NCBI GenBank assembly: GCA_012033095.1
Contig: JAAUPO010000053.1
Coordinates: 1 to 9,022, forward strand
DNA length: 9,022 nt
Origin: Synechococcaceae cyanobacterium RL_1_2
GTDB taxonomy: Bacteria > Cyanobacteriota > Cyanobacteriia > Cyanobacteriales > JAAUPO01
Reading direction: 5' to 3'
A program made the position numbers and the translations under genes. How positions within the stretch are numbered: position 1 is the first letter of the stretch; each line of letters opens with the position of its first letter. Under the pieces are notes generated by a model that was given only the letters and a program-made list of their open reading frames with translations, was not told where the DNA came from and did not search any database. Of the stretch, positions 1-6,306 are shown in pieces.

Positions 1-37
1 CCCATTCTGGGGGAAATCATCTAGATTTCAACCAATG

Positions 38-67
38 AAGTCCCCAAAATTGGGGCATTTAGGGGGC
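38..67. repeat. G/C-rich interspersed repeat module, copy 1
   Basis: This 30-bp stretch starts AAGTCCCCAA and ends AGGGGGC. It aligns without gaps to 3947-3976 inside the MITE-like element, with 25 of 30 bases identical by hand comparison. It contains a compact inverted repeat, CCCCAA at 42-47 and TTGGGG at 50-55. From general experience, words of the type TCCCC-AATT-GGGG followed by TTAGGGGGC are common as dispersed intergenic repeats in cyanobacteria. The left part of any larger element may lie outside the window. Confidence 0.5.
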
Positions 68-215
68 GACTCCACAACATTTGATACTTTTCAAACACGT
101 TCTAAGGATCGTGAGTTATAGTCAATTTAATTTAGTATGGGGTGGCTGTTCCTCTCAATGGAATGTTTTCAGATCTATTTGTTTCCCCTAATTATTTAAA
201 AAGACTATAAATAAA

Positions 216-295
216 AAATTTGTAAGGTATCCTTCGAGTGAGCGTAATCCATCGATATTTAAGTTTGAGATTTTTTATTAAATACTTATTCCTAA
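216..295. repeat. 80-bp direct repeat, copy A
   Basis: This is the first of two similar 80-bp units with starts 111 bp apart. It begins AAATTTGTAAGGTATCCTTC, identical in both copies over 20 bases. It shares the core ATCGATATTTAAGTTT and ends TTATTCCTAA in both. The copies differ by a few substitutions and small compensating indels in the middle. AAGGTATCCTT is itself a short inverted repeat (AAGG/CCTT). No reading frame runs through it. Confidence 0.75.
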
Positions 296-326
296 ATTAC
301 TTAGGATCGTGAATTAAATAACTTAG

Positions 327-406
327 AAATTTGTAAGGTATCCTTCAAGGAAGAGCGTGAACCATCGATATTTAAGTTTTAGATGTTATTAAATTCTTAT
401 TCCTAA
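327..406. repeat. 80-bp direct repeat, copy B
   Basis: This is the second copy of the unit at 216-295, in the same orientation. It carries the same first 20 bases, the same ATCGATATTTAAGTTT core and the same TTATTCCTAA end. It differs mainly at 347-363, where it is 2 bp longer, and at 381-393. The pair lies 67-257 bp beyond the nadK stop codon, so a readthrough nadK transcript would carry both copies as their complement. Function is unknown. It could be a local duplication or two members of a dispersed repeat family. Confidence 0.75.
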
Positions 407-472
407 GGGCCATAGCTATAACTATCAAGAGATCGAGGGAAGATCACTATTTTTATTTAGCTTTAGTTAGGT

Positions 473-1375
473 TTAGCTAGGTTTAGCGATGTGGGGTAAA
501 CCCCAACCTAATTTTTCTCGTAAAACCCTAAAAAATTCTGGGGGCTGAAGTCGAATTAATTTAGCAACGTAGGGCGATCGCTGTAACTTGATCCGATCAT
601 CCGGCAACACGTAACAACCACCATTGCCATCTACCACCATTACCATTTGATGGGGAGTCGCAGCAAACACTGTAACCGGTTCGCGATCGGAGAACACCAA
701 GGCCCGGGAAGCCAAAGAATGGGGACAAATGGGCGCAAGTTGCAATACCGGAACATCAGGGGTAACCACCGGGCCACCGGAACTAAGGGAATAGGCCGTA
801 GAACCTGTAGGAGTAGAAATGATAATGCCATCCGCAGCAATATCCACGGGGGAATGGTTGCCAATTTCAATCTCAAAATGGCACATACTAGTGAGGGGTT
901 CGCGGTGCAATACCATCTCATTTAAACAGAGGGCTTCCCAGAGGGTAATATCATCCCTCACCACCTGCACCGTCAACATCGAACGTTCTTCAATGTGATA
1001 ATCCTTAACCAATAACTTGTGGATGGCATTGGGAATATCTTTTGTGTAAACCTCCGTTAAAAAACCAAGATGACCCGTATTGATAGCTAACATGGGAATC
1101 CCGATGGGGGCTAATAGCCTAGAAGCTGCTAAAACGGTACCATCTCCCCCCAATACCAACACAAATTCCATTTTCTCATCAAAATTGGCCGGGGTTAAAT
1201 GCTCAATGGGGGTATGACACACTGGTTTCCCCGATTCCGCATAACCTAACATCCCCTCAAAACCTGTGGTGATAGCAATTTCCCAGCCCTTCGCCTGCAA
1301 TTGAATTTGTAGCTCCTGGGTCAGACGCTCAGCGATCGGTTTATGGTCGTTATAGATAATGCCAGCTTTAGGCAT
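473..1375 (-). CDS. nadK: NAD(+) kinase
   Basis: The product phosphorylates NAD to NADP in the cytoplasm with ATP or polyphosphate, supplying NADP for photosynthetic electron transport and biosynthesis. The 300-residue protein has the family landmarks in order. GGDG lies at 76-79 with the expected catalytic Asp78. [10 protein letters not shown] follows at 99-108 and LNEMVLHR at 151-158. The NAD-binding block [20 protein letters not shown] is at 182-201. VVDGNGG lies in the C-terminal beta-rich half. Length and the C-terminal end GLPHIAKP match cyanobacterial NAD kinases. The ATG at 1375-1373 is preceded by AGGA six bases upstream, a plausible ribosome-binding site. The frame is intact, unlike several genes further right. 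It reads in the same direction as ycf39 but about 470 bp away, so it probably has its own promoter. Confidence 0.95.
   Translation of the reverse strand: MPKAGIIYNDHKPIAERLTQELQIQLQAKGWEIAITTGFEGMLGYAESGKPVCHTPIEHLTPANFDEKMEFVLVLGGDGTVLAASRLLAPIGIPMLAINTGHLGFLTEVYTKDIPNAIHKLLVKDYHIEERSMLTVQVVRDDITLWEALCLNEMVLHREPLTSMCHFEIEIGNHSPVDIAADGIIISTPTGSTAYSLSSGGPVVTPDVPVLQLAPICPHSLASRALVFSDREPVTVFAATPHQMVMVVDGNGGCYVLPDDRIKLQRSPYVAKLIRLQPPEFFRVLREKLGWGLPHIAKPS
574..581. repeat. HIP1 octamer
   Basis: GCGATCGC is the highly iterated palindrome HIP1, over-represented in many cyanobacterial genomes. Here it lies inside nadK. Further copies are at 5660-5667, 7042-7049, 7236-7243, 7780-7787, 8550-8557, 8634-8641 and 8921-8928, all within coding sequence. 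Its role is not settled. I use it as a taxonomic marker. Confidence 0.9.
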
Positions 1376-1846
1376 TGATGATCATCCTAAGGTAAATAAA
1401 GGTTTGATGGAATAAATTGATTGGCCTGATCCCAAGCCATGGGGGGACAAATAAGATAGATTTCCCTGGGGAGAAATTTATATCAGTAGTAACTATAAAA
1501 AATTGCTGGGCTTCTACGCAACAGCTATTAAATGTAATTAAGTGTAATTAAATGGGGGTTGAAAATGTTCTTTCCAACCCCTGATCCTTTAGTTCATTAT
1601 AATGATAATGGTGGGTGGTTCGGGCATTAATCATCTTTATCTCTTTCACGCTAAACACCGGATTTGTTCGGTTTTGTATTTAACCGTTGATGTTGACGAT
1701 GTATGATTTTTAGGGCAACTATCAGCATAAGCCATGGGTAAATTCAAAACTTAATCCCTAATAGCATTGTGCCCAACAAATCCCCTCAGGTCAACGCGCA
1801 GCACAAGCGGAATCAAGCATTGTACAGTCCCTGATCATCCTGGAGT
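1376..1846. other. Intergenic region between ycf39 and nadK
   Basis: I find no gene, tRNA or conserved small photosystem peptide here on either strand. It should hold the nadK promoter, since nadK reads leftward from 1375, and the 3' end of the ycf39 transcript. Visible structure is a hairpin at 1555-1581 and the AT-rich doublet TAATTAAGTG/TAATTAAATG at about 1535-1554. At 470 bp it is long for a spacer between two co-directional housekeeping genes. That may mean an undetected non-coding RNA, or simply decayed sequence. Confidence 0.5.
1555..1581. other. Hairpin in the nadK-ycf39 spacer
   Basis: GGGGTTG at 1555-1561 pairs perfectly with CAACCCC at 1575-1581 around a 13-nt loop. No convincing T-run follows on either strand, so I do not call it a terminator. 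It lies about 265 bp beyond the ycf39 stop codon. Confidence 0.35.
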
Positions 1847-2827
1847 TTAGAAAGGAATTTTCTTTTTCTTTTCCTTGAGTCGTTTGTTTTTTTCCTGTTC
1901 GTAATCTAGTTCCTTCAATTTTTTCATAATACGATTGAAGTATTCCCCTAAATAACCCTCCACGGAAGTTAACTCCTTGGGGTCAATGGCAAATAGGTTA
2001 TAGGTGTCTTCCATCTCCGCTTTGATGGGCTTACCCCCCGCCATCACTTCAGCAAAGGCTAAGCGATCGGAGGCATTGAGGGACCAACCAAAAAATCTAG
2101 TTAATTGCCGCATAAAACGCAACACTTGCAAGGACATGCGAGATACCTTTGGGGTTTTACCGGATAGTTGTTCGCAGACTTTAATTAATTCCTCCCCACC
2201 CCACGCTTTGGTTCCAGCTAGGGGAATAATTTTACGGCCGGTTTCCTGGGGTAAAGTTAAGCTTTTAGTAACGAATTTAGCGATGTCTTGGGTGTTCATA
2301 TAGGCCACCGGGGTATCTTCCCCCGATAACCATACCGCTTGATTGTCCAACATGGGGATGGCGTATTGGCCAATTAGGCCTTGCATAAAGCCCGATAAAC
2401 GGAACACCGTGTAATTAAGCTTACTTTGTTCTAGCAGTAGTTCTGTGCAGTGCTTAATTTTCATTAAAGGCACTTCTGGATATTTTTCCGCGTTAATCAT
2501 CGAAAAGAAGATGTAGCGATCGATGCCGGCTTGTTCCACCGCTTGAATTAAATTAACCTTGCCCTCCCAATCTACCTGTTGGACTCTTAGGGAATCGGTT
2601 GCCCTGGCCGTTGCGACATCAATTACCGCATCAATTCCCTCTAGGGCCGGGGCGAGACTCTCAGGATCACATAGGTTTCCCCGCATCAATTGCGCCCCCC
2701 ATTCCCGAAGAAAAGATGCTTTGCCAAAGTTTCTAACTAAACACCGAACTTCATGGTTTTCATCCAGGGCTCGACGAGCTATTTGTCTTCCTAAAGTACC
2801 CGTAGCACCGACCACCAATAACTTCAT
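1847..2827 (-). CDS. ycf39: Photosystem II assembly factor Ycf39 (NmrA-like atypical SDR)
   Basis: Ycf39 is a cyanobacterial and algal-plastid protein that, with Hlip proteins, binds early photosystem II reaction-centre intermediates and aids chlorophyll delivery to D1. The 326-residue product has an N-terminal Rossmann fold with GATGTLG at 7-13. It then has DAVIDVATARATDS at 66-79 and a conserved middle with GFMQGLIGQYAIPMLDNQ at 146-163, typical of Ycf39. YMNTQDIA follows at 176-183. The classical SDR catalytic Tyr-x-x-x-Lys is not evident, as expected for an NmrA-like atypical SDR. The C-terminus (about 300-326) is strongly lysine-rich. Length matches the family and the frame is intact. 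The ATG start has no obvious Shine-Dalgarno sequence. It is transcribed divergently from the glycosylase gene across a 290-bp spacer. Confidence 0.93.
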   Translation of the reverse strand: MKLLVVGATGTLGRQIARRALDENHEVRCLVRNFGKASFLREWGAQLMRGNLCDPESLAPALEGIDAVIDVATARATDSLRVQQVDWEGKVNLIQAVEQAGIDRYIFFSMINAEKYPEVPLMKIKHCTELLLEQSKLNYTVFRLSGFMQGLIGQYAIPMLDNQAVWLSGEDTPVAYMNTQDIAKFVTKSLTLPQETGRKIIPLAGTKAWGGEELIKVCEQLSGKTPKVSRMSLQVLRFMRQLTRFFGWSLNASDRLAFAEVMAGGKPIKAEMEDTYNLFAIDPKELTSVEGYLGEYFNRIMKKLKELDYEQEKNKRLKEKKKKIPF

Positions 2828-2932
2828 CTATATGTAAGCTTGTTTGTAAAGTTTTATAAATTTCCTTAGAATTCTATCAAAAATCAAGTTTTAGCAATCA
2901 AGGTTTTTTTTGATATCCTTCTCAAGGCTATG

Positions 2933-2951
2933 GCCCTAAGTAAACTAGGGC
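2933..2951. other. Small hairpin in the divergent spacer
   Basis: GCCCTA at 2933-2938 pairs with TAGGGC at 2946-2951 around a 7-nt loop. It stands 7 bp before the larger palindrome at 2959-2998. The two together make a tandem hairpin pair between ycf39 and the glycosylase gene. Confidence 0.45.
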
Positions 2952-2958
2952 GTATGCC

Positions 2959-2998
2959 AGTAATTTTCTTAGGAAAAACTTTTTCTGAGAAAATTACT
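2959..2998. other. Near-perfect 40-nt palindrome in the divergent spacer
   Basis: The arms start AGTAATTTTCT and end AGAAAATTACT. They pair almost continuously over about 18-19 bp, with two positions that can only form G-U wobbles, closing on the A-rich/T-rich centre near 2974-2983. There is no run of T directly after it on either strand, so it is not a typical intrinsic terminator. It lies 131 bp upstream of the ycf39 start and 119 bp upstream of the glycosylase start. It could be a 5'-UTR structure, a protein-binding palindrome or a small dispersed palindromic repeat. Confidence 0.7.
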
Positions 2999-3117
2999 TG
3001 CTCCATGGCCTATAGTTTTGATATTTCTTAACCATAGTTTGAATAAACTAAATTTGCCCAGGGTTTTTTAGCTTTCAGTTCTATCCTAGTAAACCATCCA
3101 TTACTTTAACTATATCC

Positions 3118-3796
3118 ATGGCTGAGATCCAAACTTTAATTCAAGCGGTTCAAACTGAGGCTAAACGCGAGGAATTTCCTATTGATGAGCCGGTTTATCG
3201 GGGGGTTAAGAAAGATCCGTTCATGCCCATTCTATACGGCGGTAATCTTAAGGGAGAGCTTTGTTTTTTTGGTCGGGATTTGGGCAAAGATGAGGTGGCT
3301 TCAGGTCAGCCTTTAATTGGGGCAGCGGGAAAATGGTACGTCAAGGTTTTTTTCGGCCATCCATGGCCGGAGAGCCACTAGCCAAACTGAGTTAAATAGC
3401 ATCTGCGATCGAGTGATTTTAACAAACACCGTTCCCTATAAACCCCCAGGCAACAAGGCCTATTCCACCACCGTCAAAAATCGTTTTCGTCCTTTCATTG
3501 AACAACTACTGGTTTTCCATTGGCAAGGACGGCAAATCATTACCTTGGGTACAGAAGCATTTAAGTGGTATGAACCCTACGGTCAAACAAAGGATGAAGT
3601 AAGTGACTATTTTAAGAAGCCCGATCGCTTTGAACAGTCCTTAACAGTGACCCTCTCCGCCCAAGATAGCCAAGGTATTACCCAACAAAAACAAGTTTCT
3701 TTATTACCATTGCCCCACCCCTCTCCCCTCAACAAACGCTATTACAGTAAATTTTCCGCCATGCTCAAACTGAGAATGGAACAAGTTTTATTTTAG
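3118..3796 (+). CDS. Uracil-DNA glycosylase family protein, frameshifted by probable sequence errors
   Basis: This looks like a UDG-superfamily enzyme (family 4/5-like) that removes uracil from DNA to start base-excision repair. The first frame (3118 to about 3330) carries FGRDLGKDE at 51-59 and GQPLIGAAG at 63-71, the position of the nucleotide-binding and catalytic motif. The last frame (about 3354-3796) carries TNTVPYKPPGNKAY, TLGTEAF and the terminal motif HPSPLN. Between them the third frame reads MVRQGFF, which fits the family. One missing A in the run at 3330-3333 and one missing T in the run at 3347-3353 explain everything and give 226 residues, with HPSPLN at 201-206. The start is the ATG in CCATGGC. 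As written, the frame stops at 3381. True decay is possible but less likely. Confidence 0.82.
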
Positions 3797-3881
3797 GTAT
3801 GCCCTAGGAGCCATCATCCCTTACTCACTAGGGATTACTGGGCTGAAATTTACAATTTTTATAATCTTTACAATCTATTTC

Positions 3882-3991
3882 AGGACTTACGCAAAAATTT
3901 CGATGCTGTCCTAGAAACCATGATGTTTGGGGACAATCGTTCACGCAAGTCCCCAACGTTGAGGGATTGAGGGGGCTTGTGCGTAAGTCCT
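3882..3991. mobile_element. MITE-like element, 110 bp, with 12-bp terminal inverted repeats
   Basis: AGGACTTACGCA at 3882-3893 is matched exactly by its reverse complement TGCGTAAGTCCT at 3980-3991, bounding 110 bp with no coding capacity. Inside is a second perfect inverted repeat, TTGGGGAC at 3927-3934 and GTCCCCAA at 3949-3956, with a 14-nt loop. The ends resemble those of small non-autonomous elements mobilised in trans by cyanobacterial transposases, by my recollection of the GGACTTACGCA type. No transposase is present. I see no convincing target duplication: left flank CTATTTC, right flank ATAAG. 3947-3976 is the second copy of the G/C-rich module found at 38-67. Confidence 0.7.
3947..3976. 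repeat. G/C-rich interspersed repeat module, copy 2
   Basis: This matches 38-67 at 25 of 30 positions, ungapped and in the same orientation. Differences fall at positions 11, 12, 16, 19 and 23 of the module. It forms the right half of the MITE, overlapping one arm of its internal hairpin and ending just before the right terminal repeat. Confidence 0.5.
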
Positions 3992-4104
3992 ATAAGTTAA
4001 GAAGTAAGGCTCTGATCATTCCCCATACTATAAGCAGTCCTAACTAGGTCATAACATGAAGATACTTATTAGACTTGGCTTTCAATGTAATCAATTGCCA
4101 CCAT

Positions 4105-4407
4105 CTATTTGGGATTGCTATATTTACTGACACTTGTGACTGCCACTTGAGAACTAAAGCCTAAACTCATGTTATCGAGTACTAGGATGGATGAGGGCAA
4201 ATTCTCATCGAAAAAATTGTAGAACCCCCAACAAAAGAAACGATTAAGAACCATTTTGCCTTGGCTTTCAGCCCAAAATGACCACAATCTGCCATCAGGA
4301 TAATTATGGATCTTTATAGATCCTTTGTACCTATTACTCTCAAAAAACATGCACATAGGCGAGGGGACATTGATCTGATAAGCTCCATTTAGGTCTAAGA
4401 TAAACAA
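4105..4407 (-). CDS. Hypothetical protein or ORF remnant (doubtful)
   Basis: A 100-codon open frame reads leftward from TTG at 4407. The frame stays open 19 codons further upstream, to about 4464, but contains no ATG. The product is rich in aromatic residues, for example WSFWAESQ and [10 protein letters not shown], with no signal peptide, membrane segment or motif I recognise. The amino-acid mix looks more protein-like than chance, with an [14 protein letters not shown] segment suggestive of a folded beta domain. Against it are the lack of ATG, the lack of a ribosome-binding site, and its position beside a MITE and divergent from acpP by only 97 bp. It may be a fragment of a gene whose start is lost, or a gene broken by an undetected base error. 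Confidence 0.28.
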   Translation of the reverse strand: MFILDLNGAYQINVPSPMCMFFESNRYKGSIKIHNYPDGRLWSFWAESQGKMVLNRFFCWGFYNFFDENLPSSILVLDNMSLGFSSQVAVTSVSKYSNPK

Positions 4408-4491
4408 TGCTGTTTTTTGCGGGAAATTACATTTACCAACCCCACAAAACCAAATTATTACATTTCAAATTTATTTAAATTTCAATTTAAT

Positions 4492-4496
4492 AGGAG
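4492..4496 (+). promoter_or_regulatory. acpP ribosome-binding site
   Basis: AGGAG lies 8 bases before the acpP ATG at 4505. It is the clearest Shine-Dalgarno sequence in the window, where most genes lack one, and it fits a protein made in very large amounts. Confidence 0.8.
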
Positions 4497-4504
4497 TTCA
4501 AACC

Positions 4505-4735
4505 ATGGCAGTTTTTGATGATGTAAAAGAAGTTATTGCTGAAGAACTGGAGTTAGATGCAGGGATTATTAAACCTGAATCCGTGATTACTGGTGACCTT
4601 GGAGCAGACTCCCTTGATGTGGTGGAGTTGATCATGAAGTTAGAAGAAAAATTTGATCTAGAAATTCCCGATGAAGAAGCTGAAAAGCTAATCACCGTTG
4701 AAGATGTGGTGAAATTCGTTGAATCTCAGTCCTAA
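4505..4735 (+). CDS. acpP: Acyl carrier protein
   Basis: AcpP carries growing acyl chains as thioesters on a 4'-phosphopantetheine arm in type II fatty-acid synthesis in the cytoplasm. The 76-residue acidic product has the invariant attachment motif GADSLD at 33-38, with the modified Ser at 36. The helix II recognition segment that follows, [20 protein letters not shown], contacts fatty-acid enzymes. Length is normal for bacterial ACP. The ATG lies in CCATGGC with a good Shine-Dalgarno sequence. The partner ketosynthase fabF follows 240 bp downstream on the same strand. That gap contains possible 3'-UTR hairpins that could let acpP be expressed above fabF. Confidence 0.97.
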   Translation: MAVFDDVKEVIAEELELDAGIIKPESVITGDLGADSLDVVELIMKLEEKFDLEIPDEEAEKLITVEDVVKFVESQS

Positions 4736-4750
4736 TCATCTGAACCATTA

Positions 4751-4797
4751 AAAGCTATCAGCCTAAGTGCTAAGTCAATGTTTAGACACTCAGCTTT
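4751..4797 (+). other. Imperfect stem-loop after acpP
   Basis: Starting 15 bases after the acpP stop, AAAGCT (4751-4756) pairs with AGCTTT (4792-4797). Further in, AGTG (4766-4769) pairs with CACT (4787-4790) and TAA with TTA. The result is a long interrupted stem. It may stabilise or end the abundant acpP message. The stem is broken by internal loops, so this is tentative. Confidence 0.35.
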
Positions 4798-4813
4798 ATC
4801 ATCCTGATGGCTT

Positions 4814-4848
4814 GCCCCTACTTATGTTGGAGGGGCCTAACAATTTTT
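4814..4848 (+). terminator. Possible partial terminator between acpP and fabF
   Basis: GCCCCT at 4814-4819 pairs with AGGGGC at 4831-4836 around an 11-nt loop. A run of five T (4844-4848) follows after seven unpaired bases. The gap between stem and T-run makes it weaker than a canonical intrinsic terminator. If active, it would separate acpP from fabF or reduce readthrough. Confidence 0.35.
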
Positions 4849-4975
4849 AGGAACTTATAATTGGGGGGTAGATGGGTCTTGTTGGTTCAGTCCCAGGTTG
4901 CTATCCCTGGTTATTAAGTTGTAACTCACTGCTTTTGTAATTCCCCAACATCCGTATTTCCTATCCCCCCAGCTT

Positions 4976-6232
4976 ATGAGAAATTTGACCTTAAAGCGCG
5001 TAGTTGTAACCGGTTTAGGAGCGATCACTCCCATTGGTAAAACCCTTGATGAATATTGGCAAGGTTTAGTCAATGGTGATAATGGCATCGGCCCTATTAC
5101 CCTATTTGACGCTTCAAACCATGGCTGTCGTTTTGCGGGGGAAGTGAAGGATTTTGATCCCCAGGATTATATTGATAAGAAGGAGGCAAAGCGCATGGAT
5201 CGTTTTGCTCAGTTTGGGGTGTGTGCCAGTAAACAGGCGGTGGCCGATGCCAATTTGGTAATTGATGAGAGCAATGCCCATGAGATTGGGGTATTGATCG
5301 GCAGTGGTACTGGGGGAGTTAAGGTTCTAGAGGATCAAAAGGAAATTTTATTGACCAAAGGTCCTAGTCGCTGTAGTCCTTTCACTATTCCTATGATGAT
5401 CTCTAATATGGCCGCTGGTTTAACGGCTATTCATACGGGGGCGAAGGGGCCTAACTCTTGTACGGTAACTGCCTGTGCAGCGGGTTCTAACGCGATCGGG
5501 GATGCGTTTCGTATTGTGCAAAGGGGGGGATGCAAAGGTAATGATTAGTGGGGGGGGCGGAGGCCGCAATTACGCCGTTAAGTATGGCGGGATTTGCTTC
5601 AGCTAAGGCCCTGTCTACCCGTAATGATGATCCGTTAACAGCTTCTCGGCCCTTTGACCGCGATCGCGATGGTTTTGTGATGGGGGAAGGAGCAGGCATT
5701 TTAATCCTGGAAGAATTAGACCACGCCCTGGCCCGGGGGGCCAAAATTTATGGGGAGATTGTTGGCTATGGCATGACCTGTGATGCTTACCACATGACTG
5801 CCCCCGTACCCGATGGTTTGGGGGCGATTCGTGCCATTAAGCTAGCGATGGAGGATGGAGAAATTACCCCCCAGGAAGTGGACTATATCAATGCCCACGG
5901 CACCAGCACCCCAGCTAATGATAAAACCGAAAGTAAAGCAATTAAAGGGGCCCTGGGCGATCAGGCAAAGGAAATTTTAGTTAGTTCCACTAAATCCATG
6001 ACTGGTCATTTATTGGGGGGATCGGGAGGCATTGAAGCAGTGGCCACCGTGTTAGCCCTGTACCATGACATTGCTCCCCCCAACCATTAACTTACAAAAC
6101 CCTGATCCTGAATGTGATCTAGACTATGTGGCCCAGAAGAGTCGCCCCCATGTGATCAATGTGGCCCTATCCAATTCCTTCGGTTTTGGCGGCCATAACG
6201 TGACCTTAGCATTTAAAAAGTATAAAAATTAA
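4976..6232 (+). CDS. fabF: Beta-ketoacyl-ACP synthase II, frameshifted by probable homopolymer errors
   Basis: FabF condenses malonyl-ACP with acyl-ACP in fatty-acid elongation, using the AcpP encoded just upstream. Three frames join into one family-like protein. The first runs from [15 protein letters not shown] to DAFRIVQRG, with the active-site Cys167 in TACAAGSN. The second (about 5548-6080) has INAHGTSTP and [15 protein letters not shown]. The third (about 6082-6232) has [10 protein letters not shown] and [10 protein letters not shown]. Removing one base each from the G-runs at 5523-5529 and 5550-5557 and the C-run at 6076-6081 gives 417 residues with Cys167, His307 and His344. That is the expected catalytic triad spacing, close to E. 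coli FabF (163, 303, 340). As written, stops fall at about 5546 and 6088. An essential gene with all catalytic residues kept argues for sequence error. The ATG has no clear Shine-Dalgarno sequence. Confidence 0.93.
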
Positions 6233-6306
6233 TGGGCCTTTATTAATTCCTTCGTTAAAAAGGGGTTAATTCCCATTGTGATTGTTTATTTCAACAAAAT
6301 TTTTCC

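Larger units (their letters stand above)
1..472. other. AT-rich non-coding region downstream of nadK
   Basis: I see no credible gene on either strand in this stretch. It lies beyond the 3' end of the leftward nadK. It holds a G/C-rich interspersed-repeat fragment near 38-67 and two copies of an 80-bp AT-rich repeat (216-295 and 327-406). A shorter shared word, GGATCGTGAGTTA at about 106-118 and GGATCGTGAATTA at about 304-316, may be the edge of a further degenerate unit. Short tandem TTTAG words run up to the nadK stop codon (about 457-485). I found no tRNA or clear terminator. Confidence 0.6.
3797..4504. other. Spacer between glycosylase gene and acpP: MITE plus doubtful ORF
   Basis: This 708-bp stretch contains the MITE-like element at 3882-3991, an unrecognised leftward ORF at 4105-4407, and an AT-rich acpP leader at 4408-4504. 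The segments 3797-3881 and 3992-4104 show nothing I can name. No tRNA or known regulatory RNA is recognisable. Confidence 0.55.

Noticed and set aside
216..406. CRISPR array
   Set aside because: There are only two units, 80 bp long, with imperfect identity and a 31-bp spacer. Array structure and cas genes are absent.
640..925. Open frames on both strands inside the nadK region
   Set aside because: They lie wholly within the well-supported nadK gene in other frames. Their products have no recognisable family features.
1555..1581. Intrinsic terminator for ycf39
   Set aside because: The stem is clean, but it lies about 265 bp beyond the gene and lacks a T-run on the minus strand.
2004..2837. 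Two plus-strand frames opposite ycf39
   Set aside because: They are antisense shadows of an intact, family-length Ycf39. The translations look random, with no plausible initiation region.
4498..4695. Serine-rich minus-strand frame over acpP
   Set aside because: It is the antisense of acpP. The Ser richness is an artefact of reading the complement of Glu/Asp-rich codons.
5523..5557. Programmed ribosomal frameshifting in fabF
   Set aside because: Three shifts in one gene plus similar ones in three unrelated genes would be needed. FabF has no known frameshifting, and run-length error is simpler.
4855..5744. Minus-strand frames over the fabF leader and fabF
   Set aside because: They overlap clear fabF coding sequence and show no domain or initiation signal.
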